From the NCBI GenBank assembly GCA_964387495.1, contig CAYLXB010000009.1, positions 1-64,000 on the forward strand: a stretch of DNA of 64,000 bases, written 5' to 3'. This document shows, in pieces, positions 8,550 to 16,880 of the stretch (its first letter is position 1; each line of letters opens with the position of its first letter). The notes beneath the pieces were generated by a model. It was not told the origin of the DNA. It made no database searches and saw only the letters and a program-made list of their open reading frames with translations. Source of the DNA: DSXF01 sp964387495. GTDB taxonomy: Bacteria > Chloroflexota > Anaerolineae > Anaerolineales > Villigracilaceae. The translations under genes were made by a program, and so were the position numbers.

Positions 8550-10148
8550 ATGAAAACGAACAACCTGATCCTCCGTATCACTCTCGGCATCGTACTGGTC
8601 CTGCTCGCCCTGCTTGCGGCTCTGCCGATGATCCCGCCGCGCACCGTCGCGGCGGATGCCCCGGCGACGCGTTTCTCCGCCGAACGGGCCATGGCCGACC
8701 TGCAGGTCGTAGCCGCCGAGCCGCACGCGGCAGGGTCCGAGACCCAGGCCCGGGTGCGCCAGTATATTGTCGGTCAGGTCGATGCTCTCGGCCTGACTGC
8801 AGAGCTTGAGAACAGCGGGCAGGTCACAAACATCCTTGTACGTCTGCCTGGATCCGACTCAACCGGTACGGTACTGATTTCCGGTCATTATGACTCACAC
8901 CCACCTGCTCCCGGCGCTGGCGATGACGGCATATCCACGGCCGCCATGCTGGAAAGCATACGCGTCCTGACCGTCAATCCAAAACTGCGCAACGATGTGC
9001 TGTTTCTTTTTACAGATGGTGAAGAGCTCGGCTGGCTGGGCGCCAAGGCCTACCTGGAAGCACACCCGGAAGCCCCAGAAGGGATCGGCGTGATGCTGAT
9101 CTTCGATGCTCGTCCCGGAAATGCTCCCCTGACCCTGCTGGAGACATCTCCTGGCGATGCCTGGCTGGTCAAGCAAATGACTGGCCTTCCGCTCCCGCTT
9201 TGGGCGGGTTCATGGAACAATCGTGAAGAACGGTCTGAGTTGGATACCGATTTCGAAGTCTTTCAGACGGCTGGACTCTTCGGGGCAGTTTTTGAGAATG
9301 AAGCCAACGGCACCCGCTACCACACTAACAGAGACACAGTGGATGCCATCTCCCCAAACCTGGTACAGGCTTACGGTCAGACCATGCTCGCACTTGCCAA
9401 CCGCTTTGGCAGGGTTGATCTTAACACTCGCAATGCGGAGCCAGACTTGGTATTCTTCAACCTGCCCTTAATCGGTATCATAGCTTACCCGGGTTGGGTG
9501 ATGCCGGTCTTGAGCGGGCTCGGCCTGCTAACCCTGCTGACCTTCATAGCCATTGCTTGGCGCAGGGGACGATTCCTACCAGGGCAATTCGGATTGGGTC
9601 TGCTCGGCATCCTGCTGGGAATAGTGCTAATTGTCCTGTGTGCTCAGTTCATTTGGGGCGCAGTCAAGGATGCTCACGCCGACGAACTGGCCGCCCTCGG
9701 CGGTTTCGAGACCAGCACTGCCTGGTTGGCCGGCATGATGATTGCAGCGGTCATCCTGATGATTGCTCTGCTTGCCCTGCTGTCTCGCTGGCTTGGAGCA
9801 GCTAATTTGCTTCCCGCCGCAGCGCTCGTCTACCTCCTGGTCTGGTTCGCTGTCTATTTTATGATGGACGCTGATAATCCGCTTACCACCGCGTATATTG
9901 CCTGGCCGCTCTTGGGCGGTGTGGCCGGCATGGGGGTCCATCTCTTTGTAAAGAATCCCGTCCTGAGGACTGTGTCGCTGGCAGCTTGCGCCCTGGTCAT
10001 CCTGGCTTTGCTGATCCCCCAACTGTGGATGGCAAGCTACACACGCGAGGATGCATGGATCCCCATTCTAGCAACATGCATCCCGATGGGTTTCTTGGCA
10101 CCGCAGGTAGAGGCCGTTTTTGGGCAAAACAAGACAGCCAGTGCGTAG
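8550..10148 (+). CDS. M28-family zinc metallopeptidase with C-terminal membrane domain (paralogue)
   Basis: 532 residues from ATG 8550; AAAGGACT at 8536-8543 is the ribosome site, so an in-frame earlier ATG at 8496, inside the intercistronic hairpin, is rejected. The layout matches the upstream gene: N-terminal helix, then M28 ligands H113 (SGHYDS), D125 (GAGDDG), E158-E159 (TDGEELGWLG) and a late His in RYHTNRDTVD, then six or seven hydrophobic segments from about residue 320. All metal ligands are kept, so both copies look active. Sequence between the two has diverged strongly outside the active site. Codon use drifts toward AT in the second half, unlike its neighbour. Confidence 0.88.
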   Translation: MKTNNLILRITLGIVLVLLALLAALPMIPPRTVAADAPATRFSAERAMADLQVVAAEPHAAGSETQARVRQYIVGQVDALGLTAELENSGQVTNILVRLPGSDSTGTVLISGHYDSHPPAPGAGDDGISTAAMLESIRVLTVNPKLRNDVLFLFTDGEELGWLGAKAYLEAHPEAPEGIGVMLIFDARPGNAPLTLLETSPGDAWLVKQMTGLPLPLWAGSWNNREERSELDTDFEVFQTAGLFGAVFENEANGTRYHTNRDTVDAISPNLVQAYGQTMLALANRFGRVDLNTRNAEPDLVFFNLPLIGIIAYPGWVMPVLSGLGLLTLLTFIAIAWRRGRFLPGQFGLGLLGILLGIVLIVLCAQFIWGAVKDAHADELAALGGFETSTAWLAGMMIAAVILMIALLALLSRWLGAANLLPAAALVYLLVWFAVYFMMDADNPLTTAYIAWPLLGGVAGMGVHLFVKNPVLRTVSLAACALVILALLIPQLWMASYTREDAWIPILATCIPMGFLAPQVEAVFGQNKTASA

Positions 10149-10365
10149 CGCAGGCGTACAACTTGAACAGGTCACCGTGCGAACCGCAAGGATACACAAA
10201 ATTTGGCTTTTTTACATTTGATGAATTCCAAAATGCTTGATTGAGATTGCGGTTTCAAGCAAAATCGTTCATGCAACCAACAAGCCAATCCGTACATACG
10301 CGCATCTTGCACCCAATTAATATTGATTCTGTGGACAGCTAGGCTAAAAAATTGACCCGCCCCAG
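10149..10365. other. intergenic, no gene seen
   Basis: This AT-richer stretch follows the second M28 gene. No open frame with protein-like composition, no strong hairpin and no RNA motif was found in it; the only coding-like part of the 360-base gap is the short frame annotated at 10366. Confidence 0.5.
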
Positions 10366-10494
10366 ATGAAATCCGAAAAGTCCGGAGTTGGGTACTTGCC
10401 CATTGTCTATGATTACCAACGGGGAACATGGGCTTGTTTCTTCCTTGTGCGGGATGGTAAAAAATACGTTATCATTGGTGCATTCAGAACCTAG
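10366..10494 (+). CDS. small ORF or gene remnant, 42 residues
   Basis: ATG 10366 to TAG 10492 encodes 42 residues including YLPIVYDYQRGTW and DGKKYVIIGAFRT. The second half has the hydrophobic/polar alternation of a real beta-rich domain rather than of a random frame. No convincing ribosome site precedes it, and it lies in an AT-rich gap. It may be a genuine small protein or the C-terminal remnant of a lost gene; the family was not recognised. Confidence 0.3.
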   Translation: MKSEKSGVGYLPIVYDYQRGTWACFFLVRDGKKYVIIGAFRT

Positions 10495-10508
10495 GAAAAG
10501 CCAACCGC

Positions 10509-11519
10509 ATGCCCACCTTCCTCCATAAACTCATCCTCCTCTCCCTGATGGCGCTGCTCTGGAGTTCCTGCATCCCCCCCGCGCCCACGGCTGCGCCCGC
10601 CATTCCGGCGACGGCCACGCCCCCGCCCCCCACCCTCACCCCCTTCCAGCCCGCCACCCCCGAACCCACCCTTACCCCCACCGCCACCGTTCGCCCGGTT
10701 GCAGCTCGCGTCCTCATTATCAGTATTGACGGCTTGCGCCCGGATGCCATCCTCAACGCCCCCATGCCCTTTCTCGCCGGGTTGGCCGGAGCCGGCGCCT
10801 ACGCCCTCGACGCCCAGACAGTCTCCCCGCCGCATACCCTGCCCGCCCACGCCTCCATGCTCACCGGCCTCTGCCCCTCCCAGCACGGCGTCACTTGGGA
10901 CGTATATACCCCGGCCAAAGGCTACGCCCAGGGCGTGGATATCTTTGACCTGGCTCAGGAACTCGGCCTGCAAACCGTGATGCTCGTCAGCCGGGACAAA
11001 CTGCGCCAGGTGACCGAATCGAAAAGCACCGATGTATTCCGCCTCGTTACCGGCAGTGATGGCGAGGTTGCCAAACAGGCCGCCATCCTCGTTTCCAGGG
11101 GCTTCGACCTGATGTTCGTCCACCTCGATGATGTGGATAATGCCGGCCACAACTTCGACTGGTCCTCGCCCGAATACTTGGAGACCGCCCGCCGCGCTGA
11201 CGTTGCCATCGAGACCATCTTCTCCGCGCTGGACACATCCGGCCAGCGCGATGACACGCTTGTCATCATCACTGCCGACCACGCCGGGTTCGAGGAAAAT
11301 CACCTCGAGGATACCCCGGAGATCACCACCATCCCATGGATCTTGTCCGGGCTGGGCGTTCGGCCCATGGTGCTTCAGGAGCCCGTCAGCATCACCGACA
11401 CAGCCGCCACCGCAGCCTGGATCCTGAACATACCCATCCCGATCGAATGGGCCGGCTATCCGGTCACGGAGGCCTTCGGCACCCCCTCCGTGCCGCGTCC
11501 GGCGCCGCGCTGCCCCTGA
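10509..11519 (+). CDS. alkaline phosphatase/phosphodiesterase-superfamily lipoprotein
   Basis: 336 residues. The first 21 are a lipoprotein signal (LMALLWSSC; Cys21 would be lipidated), followed by a Pro/Thr/Ala-rich linker to about residue 60, typical of surface lipoproteins. The catalytic domain of the type I phosphodiesterase/nucleotide pyrophosphatase group follows: SIDGLRPD (first metal site), HTLPAHASMLTG (catalytic Thr/Ser region), HLDDVDNAGH and ITADHAGFEENH (further metal sites). The substrate is unknown; the family hydrolyses phosphodiesters or phosphate esters outside the membrane. It stands alone before panC with a 36-base gap, so cotranscription is possible but not meaningful for function. 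Confidence 0.85.
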   Translation: MPTFLHKLILLSLMALLWSSCIPPAPTAAPAIPATATPPPPTLTPFQPATPEPTLTPTATVRPVAARVLIISIDGLRPDAILNAPMPFLAGLAGAGAYALDAQTVSPPHTLPAHASMLTGLCPSQHGVTWDVYTPAKGYAQGVDIFDLAQELGLQTVMLVSRDKLRQVTESKSTDVFRLVTGSDGEVAKQAAILVSRGFDLMFVHLDDVDNAGHNFDWSSPEYLETARRADVAIETIFSALDTSGQRDDTLVIITADHAGFEENHLEDTPEITTIPWILSGLGVRPMVLQEPVSITDTAATAAWILNIPIPIEWAGYPVTEAFGTPSVPRPAPRCP

Positions 11520-11555
11520 ACATCCTGCTCGGAAGAAATACCCTGAGGAGTCCTC

Positions 11556-12383
11556 ATGCCTGACCCAATGTTGATCGTGACCGAATTGGAAGAACTTCGT
11601 TTTGCCCGCCGCCTGTTGGAATCCCCGGTGGGCCTTGTACCCACCATGGGCTTCCTGCATGCCGGCCATCTGGCGCTTGTACGCCAGGCCCGCCAGGAAT
11701 GTGCCAGCGTGGTGGTCAGTATTTTCGTCAACCCCGCGCAATTCGGCCCCCAGGAAGACCTGGCAAAATACCCGAGCGACCTGGACCGCGACATCCGCCT
11801 CCTGGACGAAGCCGGTGTCGCTTTGACTTGGACACCCACCCCCGAAGTGATATACCCGCCCGGTTACCAGACCTGGGTGGAGGTCGAAGGCCTGGCCCGC
11901 CCCCTCGAGGGCGCTCTGCGCCCCGGGCACTTCCGCGGCGTGGCCACCGTGGTGGCCAAACTCTTCAACGCCGTCCAGCCGCAAAAAGCCTACTTCGGCC
12001 AGAAGGACGCCCAGCAGGCAGCCGTCCTCCGCCGCATGGCCCGGGACCTGGATTTCCCCATCGAGGTCGTCATCTGCCCCACCGTGCGCGAACCTGACGG
12101 CCTCGCCATGTCCAGCCGCAACACCTACCTCAACCCTGAGGAACGCCAGGCGGCAACGGTGCTATACCGCGCCCTCACAGCCGCCCGGGAGGCCTATACG
12201 CACGGCGAACACAGTGCCGCCAACCTGCGCCAGGTCATGACCGGCATCCTCCAGTCCGAGCCGCTGGCCCGGCCCCAGTATGTTTCCTGTGCCAGCCGCG
12301 ACACCCTGGAAGAATTGGAAACGGTGCAGGGGACGGCCTTGCTTTCGATGGCCGTCTATATCGCCACCCCCCGCCTGATTTAA
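11556..12383 (+). CDS. panC: pantothenate synthetase
   Basis: 275 residues, the usual length. It joins D-pantoate and beta-alanine using ATP, the last step of vitamin B5 synthesis. Signatures: VPTMGFLHAGHLALV (the HIGH-type ATP site), FVNPAQFGPQEDLAKYP, YFGQKDAQQAAVLRRM, and MSSRNTYL (the KMSKS-like loop). The start at ATG 11556 follows GAGGAG at 11542-11547. No panB or panD is nearby. A strong hairpin lies 38 bases after the stop. Confidence 0.96.
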   Translation: MPDPMLIVTELEELRFARRLLESPVGLVPTMGFLHAGHLALVRQARQECASVVVSIFVNPAQFGPQEDLAKYPSDLDRDIRLLDEAGVALTWTPTPEVIYPPGYQTWVEVEGLARPLEGALRPGHFRGVATVVAKLFNAVQPQKAYFGQKDAQQAAVLRRMARDLDFPIEVVICPTVREPDGLAMSSRNTYLNPEERQAATVLYRALTAAREAYTHGEHSAANLRQVMTGILQSEPLARPQYVSCASRDTLEELETVQGTALLSMAVYIATPRLI

Positions 12384-12420
12384 AATCTCAACCTGTAATA
12401 CGCCGGCCCCCTGGCGGCAT

Positions 12421-12457
12421 GAGACGGCCTCAGGCTGTTTCTGCAGGAGGCCGTCTC
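12421..12457. terminator. hairpin between convergent genes, probable terminator
   Basis: A perfect 11-bp stem, GAGACGGCCTC (12421-12431) with GAGGCCGTCTC (12447-12457), has a 15-base loop and lies between panC and the convergent gene ending at 12479. The T-run is weak on either side (TTGAT on the plus side), so efficiency is uncertain. Confidence 0.6.
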
Positions 12458-12478
12458 TTGATATCGCCGGTCATCGGT

Positions 12479-12928
12479 TTACGGCAGGATGAATTTGTCG
12501 AAGAAATATGCCGCCAGGCAGAAAAGAGCGACCAGGACATGCGGGATCAGCACATGCACTTTGAACATATACCGCAGCGTCCGGTCACCCACTCTTTCGT
12601 ACTCTTTGTTCCAGGAATTGTAAACCTGCAGAGGTACTTCCTTGGACAAGTCGCCGCTGGCAAAGGCCGCTTCGATCTGCCGGATGCGCGTGGCGAAGAA
12701 GTGCGACAGGCCGCGCCAATAGGCTTCCAGATACCAGAAGACCAGTGCCGCGCCCGCCCCCACCAGCAGCACCTCTCTCCCATAGATAAAGCCCGCCCCA
12801 ATCGCCGCCAGTGCCACCGTCACGCTCCAGTTCTTGATGTTCAGCCCCTTGCCATCGATCTCCTCATAAAACTGTTGTAGCATGACGTATTCATCCTTGA
12901 GCAGGTCTGCACGTTTATCGCTGTCCAT
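12479..12928 (-). CDS. membrane protein of unknown function
   Basis: 149 residues starting at ATG 12928. An acidic N-terminal helix (about 1-30, MDSDKRADLLKDEY) precedes two adjacent hydrophobic segments (about 35-50 and 53-70). A charged cytoplasmic-looking stretch (about 75-115) and one last hydrophobic segment (about 122-145) complete it. No motif was recognised. It is the last gene of a minus-strand set that begins with the glycosidase at 16073 and includes the two c-di-AMP receptor genes; the 44-base gap from the receptor gene allows cotranscription. Confidence 0.6.
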   Translation of the reverse strand: MDSDKRADLLKDEYVMLQQFYEEIDGKGLNIKNWSVTVALAAIGAGFIYGREVLLVGAGAALVFWYLEAYWRGLSHFFATRIRQIEAAFASGDLSKEVPLQVYNSWNKEYERVGDRTLRYMFKVHVLIPHVLVALFCLAAYFFDKFILP

Positions 12929-12972
12929 GAAAACCGTCCTTGCTTTCCGCTTTGTTTTCGATCTCCTGCCGT

Positions 12973-13233
12973 CTATACCTGCTCGAACCTGCCCACATCC
13001 ATCACGAACACCGTCAGGCGCTTGTCCCCCGGCACCACCGTCGTCTTATCCCGCAGGATTTGCAGGGCAGGCTCCACCTGTTCATCATCCACCCCGATCA
13101 GCAGGGTATCCACCCCGCGCCGCAGGAATCCGCCGGTCGAGGCGACGCGCGTCACCCGGAATTTGTCCTCAGTCAGGGCATGCGTGACCGTATCGGAGTC
13201 CACGTCTTTGATAATGGCAAGGATGAGTTTCAT
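12973..13233 (-). CDS. cyclic-di-AMP receptor family protein (YaaQ/DarA-type), short form
   Basis: 86 residues with the family hallmarks MKLILAIIKDVD at the N-terminus and VASTGGFLRRGVDTLLIGVDDEQV in two parts, the PII-like fold that binds c-di-AMP between subunits of a trimer. Known DarA proteins are near 109 residues, so one loop is shortened here. GAGGAGG lies 7 bases before the start. The start is 2 bases after the stop of the upstream paralogue, so the two are coupled. The partner protein of this receptor is unknown in most bacteria. Confidence 0.85.
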   Translation of the reverse strand: MKLILAIIKDVDSDTVTHALTEDKFRVTRVASTGGFLRRGVDTLLIGVDDEQVEPALQILRDKTTVVPGDKRLTVFVMDVGRFEQV

Positions 13234-13235
13234 GG

Positions 13236-13571
13236 CTAGACCTCCTCGTAGTGATCCACCGGCAGGCAGAAGATGGTTGCACCGCCCACCGTCACAGGCA
13301 CCGGCGTGGGCAGGGGTAAAGGCGAGCCTTCCAGCGGCACGGCCAGGTACTCCACCCGCTTCCGGCAGGACTGGCGGAGCGCTGCTACCACATCCTCTTC
13401 CATTCCGTCCGGCAGGGCGATCAGCAGAGTGGCGTTGCGCTGGCCCAAAAAGCCGCCCATACTGACCAGGTGTGTGGCAGGTACCACCAGCCTGCTCAGG
13501 GCGCGCATGGCAGTCTCCAAGTCTTGCTCCTGGATGACGGCCGTCATCAAGTGATGGATGGGCTGCTGCAT
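13236..13571 (-). CDS. cyclic-di-AMP receptor family protein (YaaQ/DarA-type), long form
   Basis: 111 residues, the normal family length. The MTAVIQEQDLETAMRAL start and HLVSMGGFLGQRNATLLIAL segment match the PII-like c-di-AMP receptor family; the Thr of the usual STGGF motif is Met here, which may alter ligand contacts. A Pro-rich loop (residues ~80-92) is inserted before the last strand. AAGGAG lies 6 bases upstream of ATG 13571. It is followed immediately by the shorter paralogue, suggesting mixed trimers or divided ligand sensing. Confidence 0.82.
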   Translation of the reverse strand: MQQPIHHLMTAVIQEQDLETAMRALSRLVVPATHLVSMGGFLGQRNATLLIALPDGMEEDVVAALRQSCRKRVEYLAVPLEGSPLPLPTPVPVTVGGATIFCLPVDHYEEV

Positions 13572-13687
13572 GGTTATCTCCTTACATCCATATTACCCGA
13601 AATCTGTCCCCAATTCAATGTTTTTCGGCTGAAAAATCGAAGTCGGCAAAAGCATGCCCGGTTGCAAAAGATGGGCTGCCTCGCCGG

Positions 13688-16073
13688 TCACTGCCTTGCC
13701 ACGATGCACGCTTCCGTCTGGTTCACGGTCACCGTTTTGCCGTCGGGAAAGGTAACTTGCGTCTCGTCCGCTTCGCGCCTCACTGTCAGGCCGCGATATC
13801 GTACCGTCACCGGCCAGGGGAAGGGGTTCTTCCCTTCCAGCCGCACCCGCCCACCCGCCATCAGTTCCACGCCCAGCACTTTCAGGAACAACCCCACGGG
13901 AGCCAGCCCTGCCAGCATATTGCGCTCACCCATCCCCGCCCCCGTCTCGGCATGGTAAGCCTGGTGGAAAGAACGGTTCTGCTTCAGATTNNNNNNNNNN
14001 CTGGATGACGCCCCTCATCAGGTGTACCACCAGCCGCGCCGCCTCACTCCGGAATCCATATGCCAGCAGGCCCTCTGCGACGAACTGGTTCCACGGCAGG
14101 TGCACCCCCAGGCAGGCAGGCCCCGCCTCTGCGTCCAGCTCGATCGGGCACGCCGGCACACCAAAAGGCCGGTCGAAGCGCTCAGCATCCAGCAGCGACC
14201 GCCCGATCAGAACCTGCGCCCGTTGTCCATCCGCCATCCCGGCCCACAACGGCAGGAAAAGGCTGTGGTCCTCGCCGCTCAGGTCTACGGTTCGGATCAC
14301 CACCCGGTCTTTGGCACCCACGCCGCGAACCTCGATCCGTCCAATCCGGCTGAAGGTGCGCTGGCTGGTCGCCGTCAGGCCGTCAGCGTGCCATTCGAAG
14401 GCCGTGCGCGGGATGATCTCATCCTGGCCATTGCGCGTCACGTACTCGTACACCGCCACCTCAGGCCGGCTCACGCCCGGACTTTTCGCCAGCACTTGCA
14501 CCACCAGGCGCACCGGCACGTCGAAGTTCAGCTTGGGACGCAGTTCACCAGGGCCGCGTTGTTTGGCAATCGTTTTCCCCGGCAGGCTGGCATGTGTATC
14601 CCGGTCACGGCTCCGGTACATGGCTGTGCGCGCATTCCAACAGGCATCCACGCCCGACTTGAGATTGTCCAGGCGCCCGGTCAGTTCGACCTGCACATCG
14701 CTCTGCTGCAGCCGCCCGGCGATCTTTGCCAGGCAGCAGGCTTCCCCGGCCAGCAATGCCGCCAGTGCCGGGCTTTCGGTTGTGTTGATCGCCGCCCCCT
14801 GCGCCCAGGCATGCCAGGGGGAGAAGGCGGGGTTGTCCTCATAACCTGTCTGCAGGGGATGGTCCCATTCAGGAAAGCCATCCTGGTCGCGGTCATGCCC
14901 GGCCCTGAACCATGCCCGCCAGAAAGCCAGCAAAGGTGGGAACAGGCTCACAAGCAGGGTGTCATCCCCCAGGGCCTGGTAGGCGCGCCAGGCCAGGCAG
15001 GCCAGCAGCGGAGCCGCCAGGAAACGCCCGCGCTGCCCTGCCAGCCCGGGCCGGCAGTCCACCGAGCCGTCCTCCCCCTGGGTGGACAGGAAGTTCATCA
15101 ACAGGCCCGCCCCGCTTCGCACTGCACCGGGCAGAAGGCTGGTCAGATACCAGGCCTCCAGCACCGGCTGGCCGCTCCACAGCGGCGGGTAATCCCCCCC
15201 TGTTCCGTTCGGGGAATAACCATGGTCAGGATTGCGGGCTAATACGAAGGATGGCTGCGCCAGTTGTTCTCCCGCCGGCATGAACAGACGCAAGGCTTCC
15301 TTCTGGCTGAAAGCCAGAGCCGCGTCCCATTCCGGGTCACCGGTCTGGATATCCACCGTCTCCCCGGCGTTCAGGTTTTCCAGGCGAGCGCGTTCCGCCT
15401 CCCATGGGCGGGCGCTGATCCGGCGCGCCAGTTCGAATGACTCCTGCTGGTTGCTGCAGGCTGCCTCCGCCCAGGTTAACTGCCGCGAAGCGCCTGCGTT
15501 CATGTCCAATGTCACAGAGAGGCAGGGATACGGCCCGGGGCCGGGCTGGGGACCGCCGGTCAGAAATATCACCGGTGCCAGGTTGCCGCTCTCCCCGCTC
15601 AACAAGTGCACCGACTGTAACTGGACAGCCGTCAGAGGGCGCCCCTCCAGCGGAATGAGAAAACCGCACAGGTCCAGCCGCACCTGCCGGCTGGCAGTGC
15701 TGTGGTTGATGACGACCATACGTCCGGCCGCGGCGTGCGATTCCGGTACCCACACCTCAGCCAGTACCTCGATGCCCGGCAGGGGCGAAAAATTTATCGT
15801 CAGGAAGTTTGGATGGAACCGGCGCAGGCGCGGCGGAGCCGCAAACTCGGCCGGGTTGACCACCGTCTTACCGTTTTCATTAAAACGCGGGAAGATGCGC
15901 ATGGCACGCGCCCGCAGCCCGTAAGTGGTGTACAAAGACAAAGCAGCCGGTTCACCCAAACCAAACTCCAGGTTCCAAATGTGGTCATTGGCATAATCCA
16001 CCCCGCCCAGGCGGGCATCTGCCGCCAGGCTGAGGCACAGCGGGTCATCCGGGCCGAGAAACCAATCGCGCAT
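13688..16073 (-). CDS. six-hairpin glycosidase (GH63-like), interrupted by an assembly gap
   Basis: About 795 residues. The start is taken at ATG 16073 (MRDWFLGPDDPLCL); a TTG extension to 16160 is unlikely. The N-terminal ~240 residues are beta-rich. An (alpha/alpha)6-barrel follows with DYPPLWSGQPVLEAWYL, DRDQDGFPEWDHPLQTGYED and INTTESPALAALLAGEA, as in GH63/MGH1-type glycosidases. A beta-domain is inserted after WNARTAMYRSRD. The barrel resumes at HSLFLPLWAGMADGQRAQVL and, after the 10-N gap, at HQAYHAETGAGMGERNML. The gap shifts the frame: the C-terminal part (13688-13990) reads in a different phase, so the true gap is not 10 bases. Acidic catalytic residues were not pinned down. Probably an intracellular oligosaccharide hydrolase, as no signal peptide is seen. 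Confidence 0.75.
13991..14000. other. assembly gap (10 N)
   Basis: Ten undetermined bases inside the glycosidase gene. The reading frame on the two sides differs, so the real length differs from 10 by one or two bases modulo 3. Confidence 0.95.
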
Positions 16074-16183
16074 AAGTAGGTATATTGTACGGCAGATTGG
16101 CGGCAGGTCAAAGGTTTTTGGGCAGAGATACGCCGTCCATGAAATATTCACCCCCCGCAAACCCCCGAGGCGGCCCCGGTGTT

Positions 16184-16212
16184 TTGTATTCCATGCAAAG
16201 GTGGTTTACAAT
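16184..16212 (+). promoter_or_regulatory. sigma70-type promoter of the MaoC gene
   Basis: TTGTAT (16184-16189) and TACAAT (16207-16212) with a 17-base spacer in the divergent region between the glycosidase and the MaoC gene. The expected transcript start near 16219 leaves a 40-base leader. Confidence 0.55.
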
Positions 16213-16259
16213 TGAAATCAAGTCAGAAAAACCACCAATCTTTTACCCAAGGATGCCCT

Positions 16260-16748
16260 ATGTCTTCTGATCTCCTCGCCCGGAATGGTCTGTATTTCGA
16301 AGAATTCTCCGTCGGCCAGAAAATCATCTCCCCTGGCCGCACCGTCACCGAGTCGGATGTCGTCACCTTTGCCGGTCTGTCCGGCGACTTCAACCGCATC
16401 CACACCGACGCCGAATACTGCCAGGGCACACTTTTCGGCCGGCGTGTGGCCCATGGCCTCTTGGGGCTGTCCATCACCTCCGGCCTGGCCCTGCGCACAG
16501 GCGTCCTGGAAGGCACGGTGATTGCCTTTCGCGAGATCAATTCCTGGAAGTTCGTCCGCCCGCTCTTCATTGGTGATACCATCCACGTCGAGATGCTCGT
16601 GGCCGAAACCAAATCCACACCGCGCCTGGGCGGCGGCTTGGTCACCATCAACATGGAGGTCAGGAATCAAAACGCTGAAACTGTCATGAAAGGTGTCTGG
16701 TCCGTGCTGGTCATGAGCACCCCGCAGGAATCCTCAACCGGGAACTGA
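16260..16748 (+). CDS. MaoC-family (R)-specific enoyl hydratase-like protein
   Basis: 162 residues from ATG 16260 with AAGGAT 5 bases upstream. It is a hot-dog fold protein with the hydratase-2 motif: GDFNRIHTDAEYC carries the catalytic Asp and His, and GRRVAHGLLGLSI follows. The family hydrates enoyl-CoA or acts on beta-methylmalyl-type CoA esters; the substrate is not decidable from sequence. It has its own promoter and is not followed closely by other lipid genes, since PBP1a begins 133 bases later. Confidence 0.88.
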   Translation: MSSDLLARNGLYFEEFSVGQKIISPGRTVTESDVVTFAGLSGDFNRIHTDAEYCQGTLFGRRVAHGLLGLSITSGLALRTGVLEGTVIAFREINSWKFVRPLFIGDTIHVEMLVAETKSTPRLGGGLVTINMEVRNQNAETVMKGVWSVLVMSTPQESSTGN

Positions 16749-16880
16749 TTTGAGTTTTTTTCGTCCTGAATATGGAACACAAGTAGGAAGATAAATCAGA
16801 AAAATACCCTTGCCTGATGGCAGACATTTGTTTATGAACTCACCCTGTTCCCATCTTATCATTCTGAAAAGACCAACCCC

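Noticed and set aside
10491..11984. 497-residue open frame on the minus strand
   Set aside because: Gly/Asp-rich antisense of the phosphodiesterase lipoprotein and panC, both of which have strong signatures on the plus strand.
14022..15242. 406-residue open frame on the plus strand
   Set aside because: Antisense of the glycosidase; Arg/Gln/Pro-rich low-complexity sequence without a ribosome site.
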